A DNA stretch of 32,591 bases. Source: Marivivens sp. GTDB lineage: Bacteria > Pseudomonadota > Alphaproteobacteria > Rhodobacterales > Rhodobacteraceae. Both the position numbers and the translations under genes were made by a program. Below the pieces are notes generated by a model. It was not told the origin of the DNA, did no database searches, and worked only from the letters and a program-made list of their open reading frames with translations. This document shows positions 9,178 through 17,858 of this stretch, piece by piece. The stretch is from positions 1 to 32,591 of the forward strand of contig JAHEBS010000006.1 of NCBI GenBank assembly GCA_024642145.1. Reading direction: 5' to 3'. Numbering within the stretch: position 1 is the stretch's first letter; each line of letters opens with the position of its first letter.

Positions 9178-9516
9178 ATGACGTTCTTGGCGGACATTCT
9201 TCTTGCGGCAGGCGCGCTGGGGGCGGCGTTTTACTGTTGGGTTCTCTCACGCCGCCTCCATGCGCTGACAAGCCTTGAAGGCGGCATCGGCGGGGCGGTG
9301 GCGCTCTTGTCCGTGCAGGTAGACGAATTGACGCGCGCGCTGGAACATACGGGAGCTGCCGCAAGGACACAGGGCGACAGCCTTTCCGCAACTGTCGCGC
9401 GGGCCGAGGCAGCATCGCGGCAGTTGGAATTGCTGATCGCGGCGCTGCACGACGTGCCGACCAATACGGCCGTAGGTCTCGATCCGTTCTTTCGCAAGTC
9501 GGGAACCGCCGCATGA
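9178..9516 (+). CDS. Small membrane-anchored protein resembling the DUF6468 / PflI-type family found in alphaproteobacterial flagellar clusters
   Basis: Single N-terminal TM segment then coiled coil; located between fliL and motE-like genes; ATGA overlap with the next gene. Family assignment from memory, not searched. Confidence 0.5.
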   Translation: MTFLADILLAAGALGAAFYCWVLSRRLHALTSLEGGIGGAVALLSVQVDELTRALEHTGAAARTQGDSLSATVARAEAASRQLELLIAALHDVPTNTAVGLDPFFRKSGTAA

Positions 9517-10067
9517 CCCGTCTGCGACCGATTGGGACGATGACGGTGATCGCGTTGCTCCTTCTGCTTTCGGGGGCAATCAGGATCGGGACCCAAGCCG
9601 GTGCTGCCTTTGCCAGTGCAGGTGACGCGGTTTCGGCCTTGCCCGAGGACGGGTGCGCGGATGCCCCCGAAGCCCTTTTGCGCGCTTTACAACAACGCGA
9701 AACAGCGGCTGCGCAAATGGAAGATGACCTTGCCGCGCGCGCGGCTGCGCTTGACGCGGCCGAGGCCGCTGTGCGCGCGAAGCTTGATGAATTGGCCAGT
9801 GCCGAGGCAAGCCTTAATGGCACAATGGCGCAGGCCTCGGTGGCGGCGTCCGGTGACGTCAGCCGTCTGGTTGCGCTTTATCAGGCGATGCGTCCGCAGG
9901 ATGCCGCGGCGGTCATCACCCAAATGCCGCCCTCGTTTGCAGCGGGTTTTGTTGCCGAAATGCAGCCCGAGGCGGGCGCGGCGATCCTTGCCAAGCTCGA
10001 CCCCCAGATTGCCTTTGCGATCAGCGCCGAAATTGCTGGCCGCAATGCCCGCGCCCCGACCGAGTGA
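9513..10067 (+). CDS. MotE-like / MgtE-N-domain flagellar protein
   Basis: TM segment, coiled coil, then LVALYQAMRPQDAAAVITQMPPSFAAGFVAEMQPEAGAAILAKLDPQIAFAISAEIAGRNA (MgtE-N-like / MotE C-terminal pattern). Confidence 0.75.
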   Translation: MTRLRPIGTMTVIALLLLLSGAIRIGTQAGAAFASAGDAVSALPEDGCADAPEALLRALQQRETAAAQMEDDLAARAAALDAAEAAVRAKLDELASAEASLNGTMAQASVAASGDVSRLVALYQAMRPQDAAAVITQMPPSFAAGFVAEMQPEAGAAILAKLDPQIAFAISAEIAGRNARAPTE

Positions 10068-10121
10068 GCCAAGATTTAACTTTCATCGACCAGACTGAGG
10101 GGGGAATCGAAGGGAATCCAG

Positions 10122-10991
10122 ATGGTCGGAATCATCGGTATCGTCATGATCTTTGTCATGGTTTTCGGCGGCTACGTTCTTGCCGGGGGCCATATGGAGA
10201 TGATCCTCCATTCGTTGCCCTACGAGTTGATGATGATCGGCGGCGCAGCCGTGGGCGCCTTCGTGATTTCGAACGACTTTTCAACGGTCAAGGCTACGTT
10301 CAAGGCGGTAGGCAAGGTCTTCAAGGGCCCAAAATGGAAGTCAGGTGACTATCGTGATCTTCTGTGTCTGCTGTTCGCGCTTATCCGCGTTGCCAGAGCC
10401 AGCCCCGTAGCCTTGGAGCAACATATTGAAAATGCGCATGATTCAGAAATCTTCGCGACCTACCCGAAGATTCGGGATGACCACGAAGCCGCGCAGTTGA
10501 TCTGCGATACGTTCCGTGCCGCCAGCATGAACTACGACGACCCACATCAGGTCGAGGAGGTGCTGGAAAAGCGGATCGAGGCGCATCTGCACCACGATCT
10601 GCACGCGATGCACGCGCTGCAATCCATGGCGGATGGTTTGCCCGCGCTGGGCATTGTTGCCGCGGTTCTGGGCGTCATCAAGACGATGGGGGCTATCGAC
10701 CAACCGCCGGAAATTCTGGGAAAATTGATTGGTGGCGCGCTGGTCGGCACGTTTCTGGGCGTATTTTTGGCCTACGGTCTGGTCGGACCCTTTGCGGCCA
10801 AGGTCAAGGCGGTCGTGGAAGAGGACGTCTCGTTCTATCGCCTGATCCGCGAGGTGCTGGTCGCAAATCTCTATAACCATAGTCCGCAAAACTGTATTGA
10901 GGTCGGCCGCCAGAATGCGCCGGGCCACCTACGCCCCAGTTACGCCGAACTGGAAGAGGCGCTGAAAGCGATCAAACAGGACGCGGCATGA
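10122..10991 (+). CDS. motA: Flagellar motor stator protein MotA
   Basis: Four TM segments; ...GGAAVGAFVISND...; LQSMADGLPALGIVAAVLGVIKTMGAIDQPPEILGKLIGGALVGTFLGVFLAYGLVGPFA is diagnostic. Confidence 0.97.
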   Translation: MVGIIGIVMIFVMVFGGYVLAGGHMEMILHSLPYELMMIGGAAVGAFVISNDFSTVKATFKAVGKVFKGPKWKSGDYRDLLCLLFALIRVARASPVALEQHIENAHDSEIFATYPKIRDDHEAAQLICDTFRAASMNYDDPHQVEEVLEKRIEAHLHHDLHAMHALQSMADGLPALGIVAAVLGVIKTMGAIDQPPEILGKLIGGALVGTFLGVFLAYGLVGPFAAKVKAVVEEDVSFYRLIREVLVANLYNHSPQNCIEVGRQNAPGHLRPSYAELEEALKAIKQDAA

Positions 10992-12877
10992 GATGGCTGA
11001 TCCTCATTCTGCTGGCGCTGATCGCCTCACCAACCATGGCGGGCGAGGTGCGCGGCGGCCGGCATGAAGGGTTTGTGCGTTTTGTTTTCACCATCCCGTT
11101 TGGTGCAGAATGGCGACTTGGGCGCGTGCCAACTGGTTATGCGCTGTGGGTCGCGGGAAGTGACGCATGGGATATGGGCCCTGCACTGGCCAAGGCCGGC
11201 TATGGCAGGGTCGGCGGGTATGAACAAACGGGCGATGTTTTGAACTTGGTCGTCAACTGCCCCTGCCATGCAGAGGTTATTCCATGGCGACCCGACCGGA
11301 TTGTTTTGGATATTGCAGAGGGACCGGCACCTGCCAGTTCGCCTTTTGAGGATGCCTTCGCGGCACCGAGCGACGTCTTGGCTCAGCCGCCCACCGCAAA
11401 CAGCTTGCCCGCGCTAGCCGAAACCGTGCCAAGCCAAATCCGCCTGATTGCGGACGCAGATCTTGGGGCCGCGAACACCGCGGCAGGAGTCGGCTACGAT
11501 GCGGTTCTGGCTCGCAATCTGGCGCAAGCCATAAGCGACGGGCTCTTGGCGCGCGCAGGGGGAAATGGGTCGGCCGATGTGCAATTTTCGGGTGGATCGG
11601 CCCGCCACGAAATGCCGGGACTTGCGGCGCGCGATGCTTTTGCGGACCCAACGTCGCAGGAATCATCGCTAACCGCTGACGGTTCCCTTTGCCTCGAAGA
11701 CAACGCGTTTGCCTTGCCCGCGTGGGAGGATGCCGAACACTATGTCAGGCTGCTCGCAGAGGCGGGGGCCCAGATCTTTGACGCGCGCGACAGGGTCAGT
11801 GACCAAGCGTTGGAAGTCTATGCGACTGCCTTGGTTGCGGGTGGTTTCGGACGCGAGGCCATAGCGGCGCTGGGCCAATCAGATGTTACAAACTCTGTTC
11901 GTATGCGGATCATACATTTGGCCCAATTGGTCGATGGCGACGAAACCGGCGCGCCAATCTTGGCCGATCAGGCTGGTTGCACGGGCGCTGTGGCGATTTG
12001 GGCCTATCTCGATGGCGCCGGACCCTTGGTGCCTTCGGTCATGAACGCTATCTTGATGCAGATCCGCGCCCTTCCACCGCCGCTACAGGGCGCAATCGGG
12101 CCGCCGTTGGCGCGTCGGTTGCTGACCGATCACGAGCCCGAGGCGGCAGAGGCGGTGCTTGGCTTGGCCGCAACCAGCAGCTTTGCCGCCCGCGCGGACC
12201 TTGCGTTGGTGGAAATCGCGCTCGCAGCGGAAAAGGGCGATACCCCAACTCTGCAAGACAAGATGGCCGCGGTCCTTGGCGACCCGATGTTGTCGCCGGA
12301 AACACTGACCGCGCTTTTGACGCTGGTTGGACAAGGAACCATCGAGGGGAGCGACGATCTGTTGGATAGCGCCGACTTCATGCGGCCCCAGTTTCGCCAG
12401 TCAAAAAGCGGTCCGGATCTTGATCGCGCGCGGATGGCGGCGAGTTTGGAAATGGGCGAATTCGGCAGGGCACGGGTGATCTTGGACGAAGGCGCCCGAC
12501 CGCCGGATGTAGAACACGCTTTGCAGACTATGTTTTTCGATGCAGTGACGACGTCACCGAACGACGGGGTCTTTTTGCGCTACGCCTTCGAAGACCTGCC
12601 TGCGTTAGCCCCGGAAACGGTCAGGGCCATTTCGATTAGGTTAGCGGCACTCGGATTTGCGGCCCGCGCGCAGATGATCGCGCCTGCCCCCACCATCGAG
12701 ATGCAGCTAACGGTTGGTCATGATCAGCAGGCCGTCACGGTACCTGAACTATCGTCACGAATGGCCGCGGCGCCGCCACAAACGCTTGCCGCGTATGGCC
12801 AGCTCTTGGAGGCGGCTTCGGCGACGCGCGACAGAATTGACGCGTTGCTTGCTCTGCCGTCAGACGTGGCGCGCTAA
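10988..12877 (+). CDS. Large exported protein (629 aa) with AMIN-like N-terminal beta domain and long alpha-helical (TPR/solenoid-like) region; function unknown, motility-associated
   Basis: Signal peptide MRWLILILLALIASPTMA; GRHEGFVRFVFTIPFGAEWRLGRVPTGYALWV...LNLVVNCPCHAEVIPWRPDRIVLDIAEGP; ATGA overlap with motA. Confidence 0.75.
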   Translation: MRWLILILLALIASPTMAGEVRGGRHEGFVRFVFTIPFGAEWRLGRVPTGYALWVAGSDAWDMGPALAKAGYGRVGGYEQTGDVLNLVVNCPCHAEVIPWRPDRIVLDIAEGPAPASSPFEDAFAAPSDVLAQPPTANSLPALAETVPSQIRLIADADLGAANTAAGVGYDAVLARNLAQAISDGLLARAGGNGSADVQFSGGSARHEMPGLAARDAFADPTSQESSLTADGSLCLEDNAFALPAWEDAEHYVRLLAEAGAQIFDARDRVSDQALEVYATALVAGGFGREAIAALGQSDVTNSVRMRIIHLAQLVDGDETGAPILADQAGCTGAVAIWAYLDGAGPLVPSVMNAILMQIRALPPPLQGAIGPPLARRLLTDHEPEAAEAVLGLAATSSFAARADLALVEIALAAEKGDTPTLQDKMAAVLGDPMLSPETLTALLTLVGQGTIEGSDDLLDSADFMRPQFRQSKSGPDLDRARMAASLEMGEFGRARVILDEGARPPDVEHALQTMFFDAVTTSPNDGVFLRYAFEDLPALAPETVRAISIRLAALGFAARAQMIAPAPTIEMQLTVGHDQQAVTVPELSSRMAAAPPQTLAAYGQLLEAASATRDRIDALLALPSDVAR

Positions 12878-12933
12878 CGGCATGGAAAGGTTTCGACTCT
12901 AGCCTGAGCCAAGGAAACCTGACGGGCGACAGA

Positions 12934-13593
12934 ATGTCATCTGCAACTCTCATGGCGGCGCTGGTCGCCTGTGTCGTCGGATCGGCAGCTCTGGCCGACC
13001 CGTCCGATCTTTGTCTTTCCGCGGCTCGCACGGCTGCAGCACAGCAGGGGGTTCCTGCTGAAATGATGATTGCCGTCGGTCTCGCTGAAACTGGTCGCCG
13101 TCAAGACGGGGTGCTGCGGCCTTGGCCATGGACGGCCAATCTGAATGGCGAGGGTTTTCGGTTTGACAGCGCGGCCGAGTTGCAGCGTTTTGCCAGCGCC
13201 GCAATTTCGCGGGGTGAAACCAGCATTGATATCGGTTGTTTTCAGGTCAACTACCGCTGGCATGGCGATGCTTTCGGGTCGCTCGAGCAAATGATCGACC
13301 CCTTAACGAATGCCCGATACGCGGCCTACTTTCTGCGCGGGCTTGCCGATGAACTGGGTGGTTGGCAGGCGGCAGTCGGGGCCTATCATTCGCGCAGTCC
13401 GCCGCGTGCGGCGGCCTACCGGCAACGCGTCGCGGATCTACAAGCGGGCCTGCCGCCCGAGGGCGGTTTTCCGGCTTTGCCGCCGCCCACGGACACCCAG
13501 ATTGCACGGCTCAATTCCTTTCCTCTTTTGGGAACGGGCGGCAACGCGGGCGCGCTCGGGTCCTTGGTGCCACTTGGTGGTGACGGCGCATGA
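12934..13593 (+). CDS. Lytic transglycosylase (SLT family), probable flagellar peptidoglycan hydrolase
   Basis: Signal peptide; AEMMIAVGLAETGR...; SIDIGCFQVNYRWHGDAFGSLEQMIDPLTNARYAAYFLRGLADELGGWQAAVGAYHS is an SLT-domain pattern; overlaps flhA start. Confidence 0.85.
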   Translation: MSSATLMAALVACVVGSAALADPSDLCLSAARTAAAQQGVPAEMMIAVGLAETGRRQDGVLRPWPWTANLNGEGFRFDSAAELQRFASAAISRGETSIDIGCFQVNYRWHGDAFGSLEQMIDPLTNARYAAYFLRGLADELGGWQAAVGAYHSRSPPRAAAYRQRVADLQAGLPPEGGFPALPPPTDTQIARLNSFPLLGTGGNAGALGSLVPLGGDGA

Positions 13594-15671
13594 ACCGGTT
13601 TTCGGTCGCCGCGGTTTTTCAACCAACCGTCCTCTTCGCGCTGGCGTTGATGGCGGTGATTGTCATGATGATCCTGCCCATGCCGTCGGTCGTGCTGGAC
13701 ATTGGTCTGGCGGCGTCCTTTGCGCTGGCGATCCTGATCTTTACGGTGACGCTTTTCATCGAAAGACCGCTGGATTTCTCGGCCTTTCCGACGGTGCTTC
13801 TGGCTTCGCTGATGTTGCGCCTGTCGCTGAATGTCTCTTCGACCAAGCTGATCATCGGGCAGGGGCATACGGGCACGCAGGCGGCGGGTCATGTGATCGA
13901 GGGTTTCGCAAATTTTGTCATGGGCGGTTCGATTCTTTTGGGTCTGGTGGTCTTTGGCGTGCTGCTGATTGTCAATTTTGTCGTCATCAACAAGGGCGCC
14001 GCCCGCATGGCCGAGGTCGGCGCGCGTTTTGCGCTGGACGGGATGCCAGGCAAGCAACTGTCGATCGACGCCGATCTGAGCGCAGGGGCCATCGACCACG
14101 CCGAAGCCAAGCGCCGTCGCGAAACCGAGCAGGCCGAAACCACCTTTTTCGGCTCGCTTGATGGCGCGTCGAAATTCGTCAAAGGCGACGCGGTCGCGGG
14201 CCTTTTGATCACGATGCTGAACCTTTTGATGGGTTTGGTCATGGGTGTGGCGGTGCATGGCATGCCTCTTGCCCGCGCATTCGAAACCTACGCGATCCTG
14301 ACGGTTGGCGACGGGCTGGTAAGCCAGATTCCTGCGGTCATTATCTCTGTCGCCTCGGCGCTGTTGCTGGCGCGTGGCGGCACCAAGGGGGCGACGGATC
14401 TGGCGATTCTCGCGCAGCTTGGCCGCCACCCCGCGGCGCTGGGCACGGTGGCGGTCCTGATGGCGCTTTTTGCCTTGGTGCCAGGTCTGCCTTTTGTGCC
14501 GTTCATGGCGGGCGCTGCGGTTTTGGCGGCAGCCGCACGGTCGGTGGTGCGCAAGAACCGGCGCGAGGCGCAACGCGCCGAAGCCACAGGCCCAATGCAA
14601 GCCCCGCCACAAAGCACGATGGGCGATATGCTGGATCTGGACGATATCCATGTCGAATTCGCGGGCGATCTGGTTTCGATGGTGCTGGATCCGGCAACCG
14701 GTTTGGATGCGCGGATTGCCAGTATGCGCGCCCATGTGGCCACAAATTATGGGCTGCTTTTGCCCGAAATCCGGCTGACCGATAATCGCGCGCTTGCCGA
14801 CGGGTGTTACCGGATACTTGTGCAGGGCGTCGAACAGGCACGCGACAATCTGCGCCCCGCGCGGGTGCTGGCGCTTTTGGCCGGTCCGGCGCCGGCCGAG
14901 GTGCAGGGCGAGGACGTATCAGAGCCGGTCTACGGCGCACCTGCCCGCTGGATTTCGCCGGAAACGCAGGATCGTGCCGCGCTGGCTGGCCTGACCACGG
15001 TGCAGCCGGCCGAGGTTTTGGCGACCCATCTGCTGGAAACCATCAAACGCAATTTTGGGCGGTTGATGACACTGCGCACCTTGCGCCGGCTGTTGGATGA
15101 GATGACAGGTCTTTCGGATCGCACGCGGGCCGAGGCCAACAAGCGGCTTTTGGACGAACTGATCCCCGATAAGGTGCCGCACGATCTGTTGCTGACCGTG
15201 TTGCGGTCGCTTTTGGAAGAACGCGTTTCGGTGCGCAACCTGCCGCTGATCCTCGAGGCCGCGTCCGAGGCACGGCAAATCTATGCCTCAAGCGACCAGA
15301 TTGTGGAACATGTCCGCCAGAGGCTTGGTTTTCAGATTATTGCCGGCCTGCGGCGTGACGACGGGGCGTTGCCACTGATCCAGCTGGCCCCCGAATGGGA
15401 AGAGACCTTTGCCACCTATCAGATCGGCGGCGACAAGGGACAGGACGTGGCTCTGCCGCCGGAAATGTTCAACAGGCTTGCGTCCCTGATTGCGGAAAAG
15501 GCGGCGAAAGCGGCCGAAAGCGGCACACAGGCCGCTGTCGTAACCTCGATGCGGCGGCGACGGTTCTTGCGGACTGTGCTGCGCGCCAAAGGCATCTCGA
15601 ACCCCGTCATCAGCTTTGAGGAAATCGGCTTTGACGCACGTCCGGCTATCGTGGGGCTTGTCCCGGCATGA
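13590..15671 (+). CDS. flhA: Flagellar biosynthesis protein FlhA
   Basis: MLRLSLNVSSTKLIIGQGHTGTQAAGHVIEGFANFVMGGS..., NKGAARMAEVGARFALDGMPGKQLSIDADLSAGAIDHAEAKRRR are diagnostic. Confidence 0.98.
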   Translation: MNRFSVAAVFQPTVLFALALMAVIVMMILPMPSVVLDIGLAASFALAILIFTVTLFIERPLDFSAFPTVLLASLMLRLSLNVSSTKLIIGQGHTGTQAAGHVIEGFANFVMGGSILLGLVVFGVLLIVNFVVINKGAARMAEVGARFALDGMPGKQLSIDADLSAGAIDHAEAKRRRETEQAETTFFGSLDGASKFVKGDAVAGLLITMLNLLMGLVMGVAVHGMPLARAFETYAILTVGDGLVSQIPAVIISVASALLLARGGTKGATDLAILAQLGRHPAALGTVAVLMALFALVPGLPFVPFMAGAAVLAAAARSVVRKNRREAQRAEATGPMQAPPQSTMGDMLDLDDIHVEFAGDLVSMVLDPATGLDARIASMRAHVATNYGLLLPEIRLTDNRALADGCYRILVQGVEQARDNLRPARVLALLAGPAPAEVQGEDVSEPVYGAPARWISPETQDRAALAGLTTVQPAEVLATHLLETIKRNFGRLMTLRTLRRLLDEMTGLSDRTRAEANKRLLDELIPDKVPHDLLLTVLRSLLEERVSVRNLPLILEAASEARQIYASSDQIVEHVRQRLGFQIIAGLRRDDGALPLIQLAPEWEETFATYQIGGDKGQDVALPPEMFNRLASLIAEKAAKAAESGTQAAVVTSMRRRRFLRTVLRAKGISNPVISFEEIGFDARPAIVGLVPA

Positions 15672-16429
15672 TGGTGGACCTTGCATCACTGATGGGGCTT
15701 TTCGATACCTATTGGGTCTTGCTGGTCGGTGTCTTCCTGCGCGTGGGCGCGGTGATCTTTCTCGCGCCGGGTTTTGGCGAAAGGGTGCTGCCCATGCGCG
15801 TTCGTTTGGGTCTGGCCTTTGCCTATACCGCCATTGTTCTGCCGACTGTTTCGCCACCCCCGACGGGTAGCCCCTACGTGATGGCTGCGGCCGAGGTCAC
15901 GGCCGGGTTGTTTCTGGGTATTGCCTTGCGGGCCACTATTTTTGCGCTGCAGACGGCCGGTTCAATTGCCGCGCAGTCGACCTCGTTGGCGCAGATGTTT
16001 GGCGGCGTCGATGGCGAACCGGCTGCGGCCTATGGCCATCTTGTGACGATGCTTGGCATCGCGGTGGCCCTGTCGCTGGGGCTGCACCTGCGGCTCGCCG
16101 ACTACCTGATTGCGAGCTACCAATTGCTGCCCGCGGGCGTCCCTGTCAGCGGGGCCGGTCTGGCCAAACAGGCGCTGGCGCTCTTGGGCGGTTCTTTTGC
16201 GATGGGGTTTCGTCTGGCGCTGCCATTCGTGGTAGGTGCTTTCCTCTATAACCTGACCCTCGGTCTGATGAATCGGGCCATGCCCCAGTTGATGGTGGTC
16301 TTTATCGGCGCGCCGGTCCTGACGTTTGGCGGGCTGGTCTTGATGTATCTGGTCACGCCGCTTTTGATCCACGCTTGGGCGGCATCAATGGCGGGCGTGC
16401 TGGACGGCCAGTTCGACGGCTTGCGATGA
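15668..16429 (+). CDS. fliR: Flagellar biosynthetic protein FliR
   Basis: Multi-TM; FLRVGAVIFLAPGFGERVLPMRVRLGLAFAYT; GFRLALPFVVGAFLYNLTLGLMNRAMPQLMVVFIGAPVLTFGGL. Confidence 0.95.
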   Translation: MMVDLASLMGLFDTYWVLLVGVFLRVGAVIFLAPGFGERVLPMRVRLGLAFAYTAIVLPTVSPPPTGSPYVMAAAEVTAGLFLGIALRATIFALQTAGSIAAQSTSLAQMFGGVDGEPAAAYGHLVTMLGIAVALSLGLHLRLADYLIASYQLLPAGVPVSGAGLAKQALALLGGSFAMGFRLALPFVVGAFLYNLTLGLMNRAMPQLMVVFIGAPVLTFGGLVLMYLVTPLLIHAWAASMAGVLDGQFDGLR

Positions 16430-17466
16430 GCGAGGAAAGCGATGCCGAAAAGTCGCACGAGGCCACCCCGCACAAACGCGACGAGGCCCGCAAAAAGGGC
16501 GATATTCCGCGCTCTGCAGATGTGAATGCCGCAACGGGGCTGTTGGCGCTGGTTTTTGTGCTGACGGTTTCGGGGCCTGCGATCACGCAGGCATCGGGTC
16601 AGGTTCTGCAGGCGATGTTGGCCCATGCCGCCTTTGGGGTCGTGCCGTTCGCTGAAATGGCAAAGGGGCTGGCGGCCGCGATTTGGCCGCTCTTCGTGGT
16701 GCCTGCCTTGGCGGTTACGCTGGCATTGGTGGCGCAACGCGCCATCGTGGTGACGCCGGACAAACTGCGACCCAAGCTCGACCGGATTTCGCCCGCCAAG
16801 ACCTTTGGGCAAAAATTCGGACGCGCGGGGCTGTTCGAGTTTGCCAAGTCTCTGGCCAAGCTGATCGCCTTTGCCGTTGTGCTTGGCACCTATCTGGCAG
16901 CCGAAGCGCCGGCGATCATCACCGCCGCAAACGGTGGGGTGGCCATTGTCGGGGTCTTTGGTCTGGGGCTTCTGGGTCGGGCACTTGTCGTTGCGGTGGT
17001 GATTGCCGCGCTCGATTTGATTTTCCAGCATGCCGAACATGGGCGCCGCCTGATGATGACGCGCCAAGAGATCATGGACGAGTTCAAGGAGCAGGACGGC
17101 GATCCCGCGATCAAACATCAGCGTCGCCAGCGGGGCATCGATATCGCGATGAACCGGATGCTGGCGGATGTGCCCAAGGCTGATGTGGTGATCGTGAACC
17201 CGACCCATTACGCGATTGCCCTGAAATGGGAACGTGGTTCGGGCCGCGCGCCGGTTTGTGTGGCCAAGGGCGCGGACGAGATCGCGGCCCGCATTCGCGC
17301 GGCGGCAATGACGGCGGGTGTGCCGCTGCGGTCCGATCCGCCGGTGGCGCGGGCCTTGTTTGCGACGGTCGATCTTGGCCAAGAGGTGCCGCCCGAACAC
17401 TATCGCGCCGTTGCCGCGGCCATCCGCTTTGCCGAACGGATGCGCGCCAAGGCGGCCCGCACATGA
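16426..17466 (+). CDS. flhB: Flagellar biosynthetic protein FlhB (start at 16426, ATGA overlap with fliR)
   Basis: MSEESDAEKSHEATPHKRDEARKKGDIPRSADVNAA; conserved NPTH autocleavage motif in DVVIVNPTHYAIALKWERGSGRAPVCVAKGADEIAARIR. Confidence 0.98.
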   Translation: MSEESDAEKSHEATPHKRDEARKKGDIPRSADVNAATGLLALVFVLTVSGPAITQASGQVLQAMLAHAAFGVVPFAEMAKGLAAAIWPLFVVPALAVTLALVAQRAIVVTPDKLRPKLDRISPAKTFGQKFGRAGLFEFAKSLAKLIAFAVVLGTYLAAEAPAIITAANGGVAIVGVFGLGLLGRALVVAVVIAALDLIFQHAEHGRRLMMTRQEIMDEFKEQDGDPAIKHQRRQRGIDIAMNRMLADVPKADVVIVNPTHYAIALKWERGSGRAPVCVAKGADEIAARIRAAAMTAGVPLRSDPPVARALFATVDLGQEVPPEHYRAVAAAIRFAERMRAKAART

Positions 17467-17858
17467 GCCGCGATCCGCGTAGCTTGCAGGCCTTGGCCCG
17501 TGTGACCGAGGCCACCTACCAGACTGCCGCGGCAGCGATGGCAGCACTTGCCGCCGAAGAGGCCGCCATCCGGCGCGCGCTCGATGCCCTGTCGCCCCCA
17601 TCGCACGATCTGACGTCGGTCGATCTGGATCCCGCCGCGCGCGCAGGCGCCCATCTCAAGTGGCAACTCTGGGCGGCCGCCCGCCGCGAGGCGCTGCTGG
17701 CAGAGTTGGCGCGCCTGCGTGTCCGCCAAGAGGCGGCGCGAGATGTTCTGGCCCGTGCTTTTGGGCGCAACATGGTGGCGGGTCGCCTGATCGAGCGCGC
17801 CAAGGCAGAGCATGCGCGACAGGCGGCACGGGCCGCTGTCAGAGATCCTGACGCGTGA
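17463..17858 (+). CDS. Small helical protein downstream of flhB, possibly FliJ-like
   Basis: 131 aa, Ala/Arg-rich coiled-coil-like composition; ATGA overlap with flhB; the longer ORF from 17226 runs inside flhB. Confidence 0.5.
   Translation: MSRDPRSLQALARVTEATYQTAAAAMAALAAEEAAIRRALDALSPPSHDLTSVDLDPAARAGAHLKWQLWAAARREALLAELARLRVRQEAARDVLARAFGRNMVAGRLIERAKAEHARQAARAAVRDPDA

Noticed and set aside
10067-10121. CtrA-like half site TTTAAC upstream of motA
   Set aside because: Only a single TTAA half-site; no second half-site at 7-nt spacing
13416-14735. 439-aa minus-strand ORF opposite flhA
   Set aside because: Low-complexity His/Arg/Gln-rich composition, antisense to a highly conserved flhA reading frame; typical GC-rich shadow ORF
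16246-17601. 451-aa minus-strand ORF opposite fliR/flhB
   Set aside because: Shadow ORF in GC-rich DNA antisense to confident flhB; Arg/His-rich with no recognisable domain
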